This document shows positions 1-8,041 of a DNA stretch of 64,000 bases, in pieces (the stretch's first letter is position 1; each line of letters opens with the position of its first letter). Position numbers and translations under genes: made by a program. The DNA lies in NCBI RefSeq assembly GCF_001679925.1, contig NZ_LYUZ01000001.1:8336-72335 (forward strand), written 5' to 3'. The notes beneath the pieces are model-generated. The model saw only the letters and a program-made list of their open reading frames with translations, was not told the DNA's origin and did not search any database. Source of the stretch: Leisingera sp. JC1 (lineage in GTDB: Bacteria > Pseudomonadota > Alphaproteobacteria > Rhodobacterales > Rhodobacteraceae).

Positions 1-1740
1 CCCCGGCTGCTGCCCGCAGGCACCGCCAATGTCTATTATGAGGCCGCGGCGGTCATCGTGGTGCTGATCCTCACGGGCCGCTTCCTGGAGGCCCGTGCCA
101 AGGGCCGCACCGGCGCCGCGATCCGCAAACTGGCGGGATTGCAGCCCAAGACTGCCATGGTGGTCTCCGGCGGTGAGACGATCGAAACCCCGGTGGAGGA
201 GATCGGCACCGGCGACCTGATCCGGGTCCGTCCGGGCGAGCGGATCGCGGTGGATGGCGAGATCACCTCAGGCAGCTCCTACGTCGACGAAAGCATGATT
301 TCAGGTGAGCCGGTTCCAGTCGCCAAATCCCGCGGCGATGAGGTGACGGCTGGCACCATCAACGGCAACGCGGCGATGGAATTCCGCGCAACCCGCGTCG
401 GGCGCGACACCGTGCTGGCGCAGATCATCCGCATGGTGGAGCAGGCGCAGAGCGCCAAGCTGCCAGTGCAGGGGCTGGTCGACCGGATCACCCTGTGGTT
501 CGTGCCTGCCGTCATTACGGTGGCTGCTTTGACCGTGCTGGCCTGGTCGCTGTTCGGCCCGGCGCCGTCGCTGCCGCTGGCGCTGGTGGCCGGGGTCTCG
601 GTGCTGATCATAGCCTGCCCCTGTGCCATGGGGCTGGCAACGCCGACCTCGATCATGGTGGGCATCGGCCGCGCCGCCCAGATGGGGGTGCTGTTCCGCA
701 AGGGCGACGCGCTGCAGCGGCTGCAGGAGGTCAAGGTGGTGGCGCTCGACAAGACAGGCACTCTGACCGAGGGCCGCCCGGCGCTGACTGAACTGATCTG
801 CGCCGAGGGCTTCACCCGCGAGGCTGTGCTGCGCCTGACCGGCGCCGCAGAGGCGCAGTCCGAGCACCCCATCGCCCGCGCCATCACCGCGGCGGCAGGC
901 AAGGGGCTGCCCAAGGCTGAAGCCTTTGAGGCGATCCCGGGCTACGGCCTGCGGGCAAAGGTCGAGGGTCGCGTGGTGCTGGCCGGTGCCGCCCGCCTGA
1001 TGGCGCGCGGAGGCATTGCCCTTGGCGCATTGGAGGTGGAAGGCGCGCGGCTGGCCGAGCGCGGCGATACCCCGCTCTATGCTGCGATTGACGGCCAGGC
1101 GGCAGCGGTGATTGCGGTGGCCGACCCGATCAAACCGGGCACCCCTGCCGCGATCAAGGCGTTTCACGATCAGGGGCTGAAGGTGGCCATGATCACCGGC
1201 GATGCGGCCGCGACGGCGCAGGCAATTGCCGCGCGGCTGGGCATTGATGCGGTAAAGGCTGAATGCCTGCCTGCGGACAAGGTGACAGCGCTGCAGGATT
1301 TGCAGGCGGAGCATGGCGCGCTGGCTTTCGTGGGCGATGGCATCAATGACGCCCCGGCGCTGGCCGCGGCGGATGCGGGCATAGCCATCGGCACCGGCAC
1401 CGACGTGGCGATCGAGGCGGCAGATGTGGTGCTGGTCTCCGGCGATCTGCGCGGGGTGGTCAATGCGCTGACCGTCAGCCGCGCCACCATGCGTAACATC
1501 CGCCAGAACCTGGGTTGGGCCTTCGGCTACAATGTGCTCTTGGTGCCGGTGGCGGCGGGCGTGCTGTACCCGTTTGGCGGGCCGCTGCTGTCGCCTGCGC
1601 TGGCGGCAGGCGCCATGGCGCTGTCGAGCGTCTTTGTGCTTTCGAATGCGCTGCGCTTGCGCCGTCTGAAACCTGTCATAGATGAGGATCAGGCCGCACC
1701 GGCACTCAAGGCGGACACCAAGCAGGAGGCGCGCGCATGA
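1..1740 (+). CDS. copA: Cu(+)-exporting P1B-type ATPase, 5'-truncated by window edge
   Basis: Heavy-metal P-type ATPase that uses ATP to export Cu(I) across the inner membrane. The open frame runs in from base 1, so the N-terminal metal-binding domains and first membrane helices lie outside the window; 579 residues are visible. Seen here: the actuator-domain SGEP loop (about 298-309), the CPC ion-selectivity motif in a membrane helix (about 613-627), the phosphorylation motif DKTGTLT (748-768), an HP motif (about 865), TGD of the ATP site (about 1195) and GDGINDAP of the hinge (about 1333-1356). CPC supports Cu(I)/Ag(I) specificity, and the downstream cueR supports this. The last codons overlap the cueR start (ATGA), so the two are translationally coupled. 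A short non-conserved tail ends the protein. Confidence 0.96.
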   Translation, partial: PRLLPAGTANVYYEAAAVIVVLILTGRFLEARAKGRTGAAIRKLAGLQPKTAMVVSGGETIETPVEEIGTGDLIRVRPGERIAVDGEITSGSSYVDESMISGEPVPVAKSRGDEVTAGTINGNAAMEFRATRVGRDTVLAQIIRMVEQAQSAKLPVQGLVDRITLWFVPAVITVAALTVLAWSLFGPAPSLPLALVAGVSVLIIACPCAMGLATPTSIMVGIGRAAQMGVLFRKGDALQRLQEVKVVALDKTGTLTEGRPALTELICAEGFTREAVLRLTGAAEAQSEHPIARAITAAAGKGLPKAEAFEAIPGYGLRAKVEGRVVLAGAARLMARGGIALGALEVEGARLAERGDTPLYAAIDGQAAAVIAVADPIKPGTPAAIKAFHDQGLKVAMITGDAAATAQAIAARLGIDAVKAECLPADKVTALQDLQAEHGALAFVGDGINDAPALAAADAGIAIGTGTDVAIEAADVVLVSGDLRGVVNALTVSRATMRNIRQNLGWAFGYNVLLVPVAAGVLYPFGGPLLSPALAAGAMALSSVFVLSNALRLRRLKPVIDEDQAAPALKADTKQEARA

Positions 1741-2126
1741 ATATCGGGGACGTATCCAGCCGTTCGGGACTACCGGCCAAGACGATCCGTTATTACGAGG
1801 ATATCGGCCTGATCAAGCCGCACCGCAGCGCCAACGGCTACCGCTGCTTTGCCGAAACCGACCTGCACAAGCTGGCCTTTCTGGGCCGCGCCCGGGCGCT
1901 GGGCTTTACCATCGAGGACTGCCGTACCCTGATGGCGCTTTACGAGGACGAAAGCCGCGCCAGCGCTGATGTGAAACAGCTGGCGCAGGAACATCTGGCC
2001 AAGATCGAGGAGAAAATCGCGGATTTGCAGGCGATGCATGAAACGCTGGGCGAGTTGGTCAACTGCTGTGCCGGTGACAGCCGCCCGGACTGCCCGATCC
2101 TCAAGGACCTGTCCGGCGAAGGATGA
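1737..2126 (+). CDS. cueR: Cu(I)-responsive MerR-family regulator CueR
   Basis: Copper-sensing transcriptional activator of 129 residues. The N-terminal MerR winged helix-turn-helix starts at residue 1 with the typical [11 protein letters not shown] segment, followed by a long dimerisation helix (about 75-108). The C-terminal loop carries Cys111 and Cys119 in a C-x7-C arrangement ending CPI, which matches the two Cu(I)-binding cysteines of CueR and separates it from cadmium or mercury members. The ATG overlaps the copA stop by 4 bases. Regulators of this family usually act on the copA promoter, which lies upstream of the window; no MerR-type spacer promoter is visible here. Confidence 0.93.
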   Translation: MNIGDVSSRSGLPAKTIRYYEDIGLIKPHRSANGYRCFAETDLHKLAFLGRARALGFTIEDCRTLMALYEDESRASADVKQLAQEHLAKIEEKIADLQAMHETLGELVNCCAGDSRPDCPILKDLSGEG

Positions 2127-2193
2127 CCCGCGGGGAGCAAAGGCTCCCGCGCCCGCGGCTGCCCTGACGGGCCGCCTGGCGGGCTTGGGCATG

Positions 2194-2217
2194 GCTTCGG
2201 GCCTTGTGGCCCGAAGC
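2194..2217. terminator. Bidirectional hairpin between cueR and the pca operon
   Basis: A perfect 10-bp stem (GCTTCGGGCC with GGCCCGAAGC) closes on a TTGT loop. It lies in the 99-base gap between two convergent genes, 67 bases after the cueR stop and 8 bases beyond the end of the minus-strand operon. There is no strong T-run on either side, so its efficiency is uncertain. Confidence 0.65.
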
Positions 2218-2225
2218 GGGCGGCC

Positions 2226-3056
2226 TCAAACAGGGCGCAGCTCCAGGATCTCGCGGGCCTGTTGCCAGCTGGCTACCGGGCGCTCGTATTTTTCACACAG
2301 CTCTGCCGCCCGTTTAACCAGCGCCGCGTTGGAGGGTGCCAGCGTTTCGCGGTCCAGCCGCATGTTGTCCTCCAGCCCGGTGCGGGTATGGCCGCCCGCG
2401 GCGATCGACCATTCGTTGACCAGGATCTGCCCTGGCCCGACGCCAGCGCCGCACCACTGGGCCTCCGGCGCCAGCCGCTGCATGGTCTTGACGTAGTAGT
2501 CGAACACATCCTTGTCGACTGGCATGGCGTTCTTCACCCCCATCACGAACTGCACATAAAGCGTGCCGGGGATACGCCCCTCGCGGTTCATCTTCACCGC
2601 CTGGTGGATATGCGACAGGTCAAAGGCCTCGATTTCCGGCTTCACCTCATGCGTGCGCATCTCCGAGGCCAGCCAATCCACCAGGTCAGGGGAGTTCTCA
2701 TAGACCCTAGTGGGGAAATTGTTGGACCCTACCGACAGCGACGCCATATCGGGGCGCAGAGGCAGCATGCCACCGCGCTCGCGGCCCGCGCCGGAGCGGC
2801 CGCCGGTCGACAGCTGGATGATCATGCCGGGGCAGTGTTTCTGCAAGCCTTCCATCAGCCGTGCGAACCTTTCCGGGTCGGAGGTCGGCGTCTGGTCGTC
2901 GTTCCTCACATGGCAATGGACAATCGAGGCGCCGGCCTCGAACGCTTCTTGGGAGCTTTCGATCTGTTCCGCAATGGTGACGGGCACCGCAGGGTTGTTT
3001 TCCTTTGTCGGGACCGAGCCGGTGATGGCAACGCAGATGATGCAGGGTTTGCCCAT
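2226..3056 (-). CDS. BKACE-family (DUF849) beta-keto acid cleavage enzyme
   Basis: A 276-residue (beta/alpha)8-barrel enzyme of the BKACE family. Family members convert a beta-keto acid plus acetyl-CoA into acetoacetate plus the corresponding CoA ester, using a divalent metal. Visible family features: the HCHVR metal-binding motif (about residues 47-51), the STGG loop (about 82-85) and the C-terminal GGHTRTGLEDN segment (about 219-229), where His/Arg/Glu normally shape the metal and substrate site. It is the last gene of the pca operon, 11 bases after pcaG. Inference from context: the substrate may be beta-ketoadipate, which would give succinyl-CoA and acetoacetate and bypass the usual CoA-transferase and thiolase (pcaIJ/pcaF). 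The family is broad, so the substrate is unproven. Confidence 0.85.
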   Translation of the reverse strand: MGKPCIICVAITGSVPTKENNPAVPVTIAEQIESSQEAFEAGASIVHCHVRNDDQTPTSDPERFARLMEGLQKHCPGMIIQLSTGGRSGAGRERGGMLPLRPDMASLSVGSNNFPTRVYENSPDLVDWLASEMRTHEVKPEIEAFDLSHIHQAVKMNREGRIPGTLYVQFVMGVKNAMPVDKDVFDYYVKTMQRLAPEAQWCGAGVGPGQILVNEWSIAAGGHTRTGLEDNMRLDRETLAPSNAALVKRAAELCEKYERPVASWQQAREILELRPV

Positions 3057-3067
3057 GGAATTCCCCT

Positions 3068-3688
3068 TCAGATGTCGAAAAACACGGTCTCATCTTCGCC
3101 CTGCAGGCGGATGTCGAACCGGTAGACGGCCAGACCGTCCCGCAGCTCTCGCTTGGCGATCAGGGTGGCGCGGCGGCGCTCCCACTCTATCACATTCAGC
3201 ACCGGGTCGGCGGCGTTGGCCGCGGCTTCGTCGTCGAAGTAGATCCGTGTGTTCAGCCCCACGTTGATGCCGCGCGCCACGATCCACAGGTTGACGTGGG
3301 GAGCCATCATCTGGCCGCCCCGGCCCATCACCGGCCCGGGCTTCACGGTGTCAAATCCCCATTCTCCGGTCTCGAAATTGGTAATCACCCGGCCCCAGCC
3401 GCGGAATCCCTCCTCCACCTCGTCCGGATGCTCCGGGTGGGCATAGATGCCGTCCGCATTGGCCTGCCAGGCCTCCAGCAGCACGTCCTTGACTGGTGAG
3501 CCGGTGCCGTCGGTCACCACACCCTCCACCCGGATGCGCTCACCCTTTGCGTTGGGTCCGACAATGTCCCAGCCAAGCTCCTGACCGTAGATCTCAAACC
3601 CCGCCGCGCCGGGGGCCAAGCCGATATGGACGTATGGCCCGGCGGTCTGCGACGGGGTTTCCTTGAGGTACTCTAGCTGTTGGCGCAT
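3068..3688 (-). CDS. pcaG: Protocatechuate 3,4-dioxygenase alpha subunit
   Basis: Alpha subunit of the intradiol ring-cleavage dioxygenase that opens protocatechuate to 3-carboxy-cis,cis-muconate. Its 206 residues are typical of PcaG, which has the dioxygenase beta-sandwich fold but lacks the full iron ligand set. Recognisable parts are the N-terminal TPSQTAGPYVHIGL segment, the DGTGSPVKDVLLEAWQANADG segment and the APHVNLWIVARGIN segment, the degenerate counterpart of the iron-binding HIH of the beta chain. The ATG overlaps the pcaH stop (ATGA), fitting 1:1 synthesis of the subunits. Confidence 0.95.
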   Translation of the reverse strand: MRQQLEYLKETPSQTAGPYVHIGLAPGAAGFEIYGQELGWDIVGPNAKGERIRVEGVVTDGTGSPVKDVLLEAWQANADGIYAHPEHPDEVEEGFRGWGRVITNFETGEWGFDTVKPGPVMGRGGQMMAPHVNLWIVARGINVGLNTRIYFDDEAAANAADPVLNVIEWERRRATLIAKRELRDGLAVYRFDIRLQGEDETVFFDI

Positions 3689-4425
3689 CAGTTCCCCTCC
3701 AACCGGTTCTCAAACAGGGTGGACCGCCGCCCGCGCAGCACGATGTCAAAGCGGTAAGCGATAGTGTCCAGCGGAATGGCGGCGTTCATGTCGATCCGAG
3801 CCACTAGCATCTCCACCGCCGCTGGGTCCGGGATGGTGTTCACGATCGGGCAGCGGGCAATCAGCGGGTCGCCCTCGAAATAGAGCTGGGTGATCAGCCG
3901 CTGGGCAAAGCCGCTGCCAAAGACCGAGACGTGGATATGTGCGGGCCGCCAATCGTTCACCCAGTTGCGCCAGGGGTAGGCGCCGGGCTTCACGGTGCGG
4001 AAATGGTAGCAGCCGTTCTCATCCGTCAGGGTCCGGCCGCAGCCGCCAAAGTTCGGGTCCAGCGCGCCGAGGTAAGTGTCCTTCTTGTGCCGGTAGCGGC
4101 CGGAGGCATTGGCCTGCCAAATCTCCACCAGAGTGTTCGGGATCGGGCGGGCGTTTTCATCCAGCACCCGGCCATGCACGATGATCCGTTCGCCAATTGG
4201 GCTTTCGCCGGGCTGGGCAAAGTTGTTCAGCAGGTCATTGTCGGTGGCATTGATGTCGTTTTGGCCGAACACCGGGCCGGTGATCTCGCTGGCGGTGTTC
4301 TCCAGGCTGATCAGGGGGAACTTCGGCGAGCGGGCGACTGAGGTCTTGTAATCCTGCGACAGGGCAGGGGGGTGCCAGCGGCGGTCCCTCTGGTAGAAAT
4401 CCCCGGGCTGCGGCGGCTTGGTCAT
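3688..4425 (-). CDS. pcaH: Protocatechuate 3,4-dioxygenase beta subunit
   Basis: Catalytic beta subunit (245 residues) carrying the non-heme Fe(III). The four expected ligands can be placed: Tyr in GRYRHKKD, Tyr in PGAYPWRN, and the two His of RPAHIHVS. The N-terminal region with RDRRWHPPA and the following linker is typical of PcaH and absent from PcaG. It overlaps the upstream pcaC stop by 4 bases and the downstream pcaG start by 1 base, so pcaC-pcaH-pcaG are translationally coupled. Confidence 0.96.
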   Translation of the reverse strand: MTKPPQPGDFYQRDRRWHPPALSQDYKTSVARSPKFPLISLENTASEITGPVFGQNDINATDNDLLNNFAQPGESPIGERIIVHGRVLDENARPIPNTLVEIWQANASGRYRHKKDTYLGALDPNFGGCGRTLTDENGCYHFRTVKPGAYPWRNWVNDWRPAHIHVSVFGSGFAQRLITQLYFEGDPLIARCPIVNTIPDPAAVEMLVARIDMNAAIPLDTIAYRFDIVLRGRRSTLFENRLEGN

Positions 4426-4817
4426 GGGTTGTCCCCTCCCTCGCTCTCCATTTCGGCATAGGTCTGTTTGGCCAGTTTCAGCGCGCGGTTGGCCCGCGGC
4501 ACCCCGGCATAGACCGCCACATGCTGGAAGGCCTCCAGCACGTCCTCCCGGCTGGCGCCGGTGCGGATGGTGGCGCGGATATGCATCGGGATCTCGTCAA
4601 AATTGCCGGTCGCCGCCAGCAGTGCCAGCGTCAGCATCGAGCGTTCGCGTAAGGAGATCCGGTCCGAGGCCCAGACTGTGCCCCAGGCGGCCTCGGTGAT
4701 CAGTTCCTGAAACGGCTGGTCCAGCGCTGTCTTGACGGCCTCCGCGTTGTCCACATGTGAGTCGCCCAGCACCATGCGCCGTATCTGCATGCCACGGTCG
4801 AAACGGTCTTGCGTCAT
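4422..4817 (-). CDS. pcaC: 4-carboxymuconolactone decarboxylase
   Basis: A 131-residue protein of the carboxymuconolactone decarboxylase / AhpD-like fold, which decarboxylates gamma-carboxymuconolactone to the beta-ketoadipate enol-lactone. The sequence has the N-terminal [11 protein letters not shown] segment and the central [21 protein letters not shown] stretch typical of genuine PcaC rather than AhpD peroxidases; no AhpD-type CxxC pair is present. It is first in the operon, divergent from pcaQ. In many roseobacters pcaD lies between pcaQ and pcaC and pcaB follows pcaG; neither is present here. Confidence 0.94.
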   Translation of the reverse strand: MTQDRFDRGMQIRRMVLGDSHVDNAEAVKTALDQPFQELITEAAWGTVWASDRISLRERSMLTLALLAATGNFDEIPMHIRATIRTGASREDVLEAFQHVAVYAGVPRANRALKLAKQTYAEMESEGGDNP

Positions 4818-4845
4818 TCCAGTCTCCCAGTTCTGAAAGAGTATC

Positions 4846-4909
4846 GCATACCGTAAGTGGTCTGTATAATCCTCAATCAGGCATGAAATAATAACTGTAT
4901 CGGTATGCG
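4846..4909. promoter_or_regulatory. pcaC/pcaQ divergent promoter with candidate PcaQ operator half-sites
   Basis: The 87-base divergent intergenic region holds a perfect 9-bp inverted pair, CGCATACCG at 4846-4854 and CGGTATGCG at 4901-4909, 46 bases apart, the right half covering the pcaQ start codon. A consensus-like TATAAT lies at 4865-4870 on the plus strand without a convincing -35. Because LysR proteins bind between divergent target genes, the region is the expected place for PcaQ binding; the assignment of these particular repeats is inference. Confidence 0.4.
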
Positions 4910-5831
4910 TCTTTCATCATCCCTGAAACTGCGGCATTTGGAAGTTTTTGTCGAAGTCGCCCGCAAAATGAGCGTCACCCAGGCTGCGGATGCGCTGGGC
5001 ATGACCCAGCCTGCCGTCACCCGGGCGCTGCGCGAGCTGGAGGGGGTTTGCAGCAAGCCTCTGGTGGAGAAACACGGCCGCGGCATCCGGCTCAGCAGCT
5101 ATGGCGAACTGTTCCGGGATCATGCAGGCCGCAGCCTTGCGCTGGCCCGTGACGGGGTGGCTCTCTTGCAAGGGCTGGATGAGGCGGAGGGGCCGCTAGT
5201 CGCCATTGGCGCCCTGCCGACGGTGGCGGCGGATCTGGTCCCGGACGCGCTGGCGCAGTTGCGCGCCAGCGGTGCGCCGGGACGGTTCATGGTTATGTCC
5301 GGCGATAACCACTACCTGATCGACCAGCTGCGCCGGGGGCGGCTGGACGTGGTGGCTGGACGGATGCCTTCGCCGGAAACCATGGCCGGGATAGGGTTCG
5401 ATCCGCTCTACCGTGAACGGGTGGTGGCGGTCGCCGCATCGGATCACCCGCTGGCAGGCGCCAGCCGCCTGCCGCCCTCCGCCTTCGAGGATCACCCGGT
5501 GCTGATGCCGTCAGAGGGTTCGGTCATCCGGCCGCTGGTGGAGCGGATGTTTCTCGAGCAGGGACTGGCGCTTCCGCGCTATCCGGTTGAAACGGTGTCC
5601 TCGGCCTTCGGGCGGCGGTTTGTATTGGAGCATCAGGCGATCTGGATCATCAGTCAGGGCGTGGTGCGGCCGGATCTTACTGCGGGCACGATGGCGGCCC
5701 TGCCGGTGGACACTGATAGCACCCTTGGGTCGGTGGGATTATGTCTCCGGCTGGAACACCAGCTGTCCCCGGCAGCCGACCGGTTCTGCGACGCCCTGCG
5801 CAGCACTTGCACAAAGCTGGGGTTGGCCTGA
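4905..5831 (+). CDS. pcaQ: LysR-family regulator of protocatechuate catabolism
   Basis: A 308-residue LysR-type regulator. The N-terminal winged helix-turn-helix (about residues 8-66, with VTQAADALGMTQPAVTRALRELE) is followed by a periplasmic-binding-protein-like effector domain (about 95-300). In rhizobia PcaQ responds to beta-carboxy-cis,cis-muconate and activates pcaDCHGB. Its place immediately divergent from pcaC, and its resemblance to PcaQ in the SGDNHYLIDQLRRGRLDVV region, support the assignment. The start is the first ATG in the conserved frame; no strong Shine-Dalgarno is visible. Confidence 0.9.
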   Translation: MRLSSSLKLRHLEVFVEVARKMSVTQAADALGMTQPAVTRALRELEGVCSKPLVEKHGRGIRLSSYGELFRDHAGRSLALARDGVALLQGLDEAEGPLVAIGALPTVAADLVPDALAQLRASGAPGRFMVMSGDNHYLIDQLRRGRLDVVAGRMPSPETMAGIGFDPLYRERVVAVAASDHPLAGASRLPPSAFEDHPVLMPSEGSVIRPLVERMFLEQGLALPRYPVETVSSAFGRRFVLEHQAIWIISQGVVRPDLTAGTMAALPVDTDSTLGSVGLCLRLEHQLSPAADRFCDALRSTCTKLGLA

Positions 5832-5866
5832 TCTGAGGCAGAATTGCAGCGATCAGCAAAAGCCGG

Positions 5867-5889
5867 AAAACACCCTTTGAGTGTTTTTT
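5867..5889 (+). terminator. Rho-independent terminator of pcaQ
   Basis: AAAACAC pairs with GTGTTTT across a 7-base loop, and the right arm runs into a T-run, starting 36 bases after the pcaQ stop. The stem is A/T-rich, so it is a modest terminator. Confidence 0.55.
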
Positions 5890-6130
5890 GCATTGAATAT
5901 GAGCCCAGCCGGCAGTCCGGCGGTTTTCTCACTTGCTGCTCGAACTGAGAACTGCGTGCCATTATGGCGCTGAAAAATATGAATAAACTTAAGTTGGGAA
6001 AATGTCGCGTTCAGGTGCCGGACAATGAAATTACCCAAAGGGTGCAATCAGTAATTGCAAAACAACCTGAAGATGTGCACCATAACGATACTTTAATATT
6101 GATTGTATCACGCGTTGAGTGGGGGTGCGA

Positions 6131-7789
6131 ATGACTGTCCTTCTGAAGATCCGCCGGTTCGGTGCATTTGGAGTATTCCATGCGGATGGTGCGGGCGTGC
6201 AGCTCGGCGCTAAACACCAAGCTCTCGTGGCCTTGCTGTCCACCGCCGAGGGAGGGATCCGGACCCGGGCTTTTCTCGAAAAGACATTGTGGTGCCTTGC
6301 GCAGCCGGAACAGGCCAAGGCCAGCCTGCGCACCGCCTTGTCGACGTTGCGGCGGCACTTAGGGCCGGAAGCTGCCAAGCTGCTATATGCCAATCGCGAG
6401 AGGGTTGTTCTGGATCTGACTTGCTTGGAGCTGGATACATGCACAGGCGGGGCGGAGTTTATGGAAGGGTTTGAATTGCCCCATGAATCCGTGTTCAACG
6501 CTTGGCTGCAAGAGGCACGGGCGGAACTTACCCGCAGGTCGGCAGGGCCTACAGGCCGGACAGGGGCGCCGCCGGGGCGGGTCATCCTGGACGGGCTGTT
6601 GCCCTCGATTGCCGTGCTGCCCTTTGCGCACCGGTATCCGGGCGAGGCGTCCGCGCCGTTGGGTTCGCTGGTTTCAGAAGAGCTTTCACGCTGCCTGTCG
6701 CGCAGCTGGGCGTTCTCAGTTACCTCGTATTTGGCGTCGCGCCAGTTTGATCCTGAAACCGTGCGCCCGGCTGAAGTTTCATCAGTGGCTGGTGCCGATT
6801 ATTTGGTGTCAGGGGCTGTCACCTGCGGCGGCGGCCGGTTTCATGCCGAGATAGACCTGCACGATGCCTTGCGCGAAAAGGTGATTTGGTCGCGCAGTTT
6901 CGAAGGCTCGTTGGACAATCTGATGGAAGGGCGCAGTTCGGTCCTGAGGAACGCCACTTTGCAGATTGGTCAAACTGCTGCCGGAGAGGCTGTACGTCTA
7001 GCAGACTTCAAACCGCTGCAGGATCTGGAAAGTCATACTCTGCTGATGGCGTCCATTTCCTTGATGCAGGAAATGGACGTGCAGAAATTTCAGCAGGCGT
7101 ACAGCATCCTGTCGCATTTGCAGGAGCGGGAACCTGGCCACGCGTTGCCCCTGACCTGGATGGGGTTCTGGCATGTGATGAGGGTCGAACGCGGATTGTC
7201 GAAGGATCGCCTGGAAGACAGCCGTTTGGCGAGCCAGCTGGCTGAATCCGCGATTGAAGCGGCGCCGGGCTTTTCCTTGGCTCATACACTGAAAGGGATA
7301 ATCTCCAGCCATCTCACTTTCAGATTCGATCAAGCTCTGGACGCCTATGATTTAGCGCTGCGCGACAACCCAAACGAGGCTCTGGCGTTGCTCCTCAAGG
7401 GGGCCACGATGGCATATCAGGATATGGCCGACGAAGCTGTGCTGATGACCGATGCTGCCCGGCGGCTGACGCCGCTGGGGCCGCAATGCTACTACTTTGA
7501 CGCATTGTCGGCCCTGGCGAATTTGTCAGCGCGAAAATATAGCCGCGCTATTGAACTGGCGGACCGCTCGCTGCAAGCCAAGGGCGCTTTTCCTGTGCCG
7601 CTGCGTTCCAAGGCGATTGCGCTGCAGTTGTCAGGCCAGGATCAGGAGGCCCGTAACACTGTCCAAAAGCTGCTTGAGGCGGCTCCGGAATTCAGCCTGT
7701 CGCAGTTCCTGCGCGACAACCCGGCTGCGATGAGTCCGGCCGGCCAGGAGTGGGCGTACGCGCTGCGGCAGGCCGGAGTGCCGGACTAA
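6131..7789 (+). CDS. BTAD/SARP-like regulator with TolB-like and TPR-like regions
   Basis: A large protein of 552 residues of unknown specific function. The N-terminus (about 1-125) looks like a SARP-type winged helix plus the start of a bacterial transcriptional activation domain (LGAKHQALVALL, RTRAFLEKTLW, LRTALSTLRRHLG). A TolB-like N-terminal region follows (about 150-290: SIAVLPFAHR, LVSEELSRCLSR, ADYLVSGAV), then helical TPR-like repeats to the end. I chose ATG 6131, preceded by a GGGGG Shine-Dalgarno; an in-frame GTG at 6119 is the alternative. The same TolB-TPR arrangement recurs at 12287 and 14912 behind cyclase domains. There is no membrane helix, so it is probably cytoplasmic. Target genes cannot be deduced. 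Confidence 0.75.
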   Translation: MTVLLKIRRFGAFGVFHADGAGVQLGAKHQALVALLSTAEGGIRTRAFLEKTLWCLAQPEQAKASLRTALSTLRRHLGPEAAKLLYANRERVVLDLTCLELDTCTGGAEFMEGFELPHESVFNAWLQEARAELTRRSAGPTGRTGAPPGRVILDGLLPSIAVLPFAHRYPGEASAPLGSLVSEELSRCLSRSWAFSVTSYLASRQFDPETVRPAEVSSVAGADYLVSGAVTCGGGRFHAEIDLHDALREKVIWSRSFEGSLDNLMEGRSSVLRNATLQIGQTAAGEAVRLADFKPLQDLESHTLLMASISLMQEMDVQKFQQAYSILSHLQEREPGHALPLTWMGFWHVMRVERGLSKDRLEDSRLASQLAESAIEAAPGFSLAHTLKGIISSHLTFRFDQALDAYDLALRDNPNEALALLLKGATMAYQDMADEAVLMTDAARRLTPLGPQCYYFDALSALANLSARKYSRAIELADRSLQAKGAFPVPLRSKAIALQLSGQDQEARNTVQKLLEAAPEFSLSQFLRDNPAAMSPAGQEWAYALRQAGVPD

Positions 7790-7840
7790 GCTCCCCTAAA
7801 ACTGCTTGCGGCGATGTTCTCTGCAGTTTGATGCCGCTTC

Positions 7841-7863
7841 GCCCCCATGCATCGCGTGGGGGC
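7841..7863 (+). terminator. Hairpin downstream of the BTAD/TolB gene
   Basis: GCCCCCA pairs with TGGGGGC across a 9-base loop, 51 bases after the stop codon. No proper T-run follows directly; a run of seven T occurs about 60 bases further on, near 7922-7928. It may act as a weak terminator. Confidence 0.4.
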
Positions 7864-8041
7864 TTCCTGTGCGGTCAGGGGGATTACTAAAATCTGCAGC
7901 AATTTCTGCGGCGTTCTCACCCTTTTTTTACGTCTTGCGGCGCTTCTGTAAGGGAGATGCGGGTCTCCTGCCAACCAGCGGGGCCCTTGCCGCATGAATT
8001 GCCCGGGGCGCGGAATACGGGCGGAAGACTTGGGTGATAGG

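Noticed and set aside
4865-4870. TATAAT as a proven -10 box for pcaQ
   Set aside because: No matching -35 at proper spacing; kept only as a remark.
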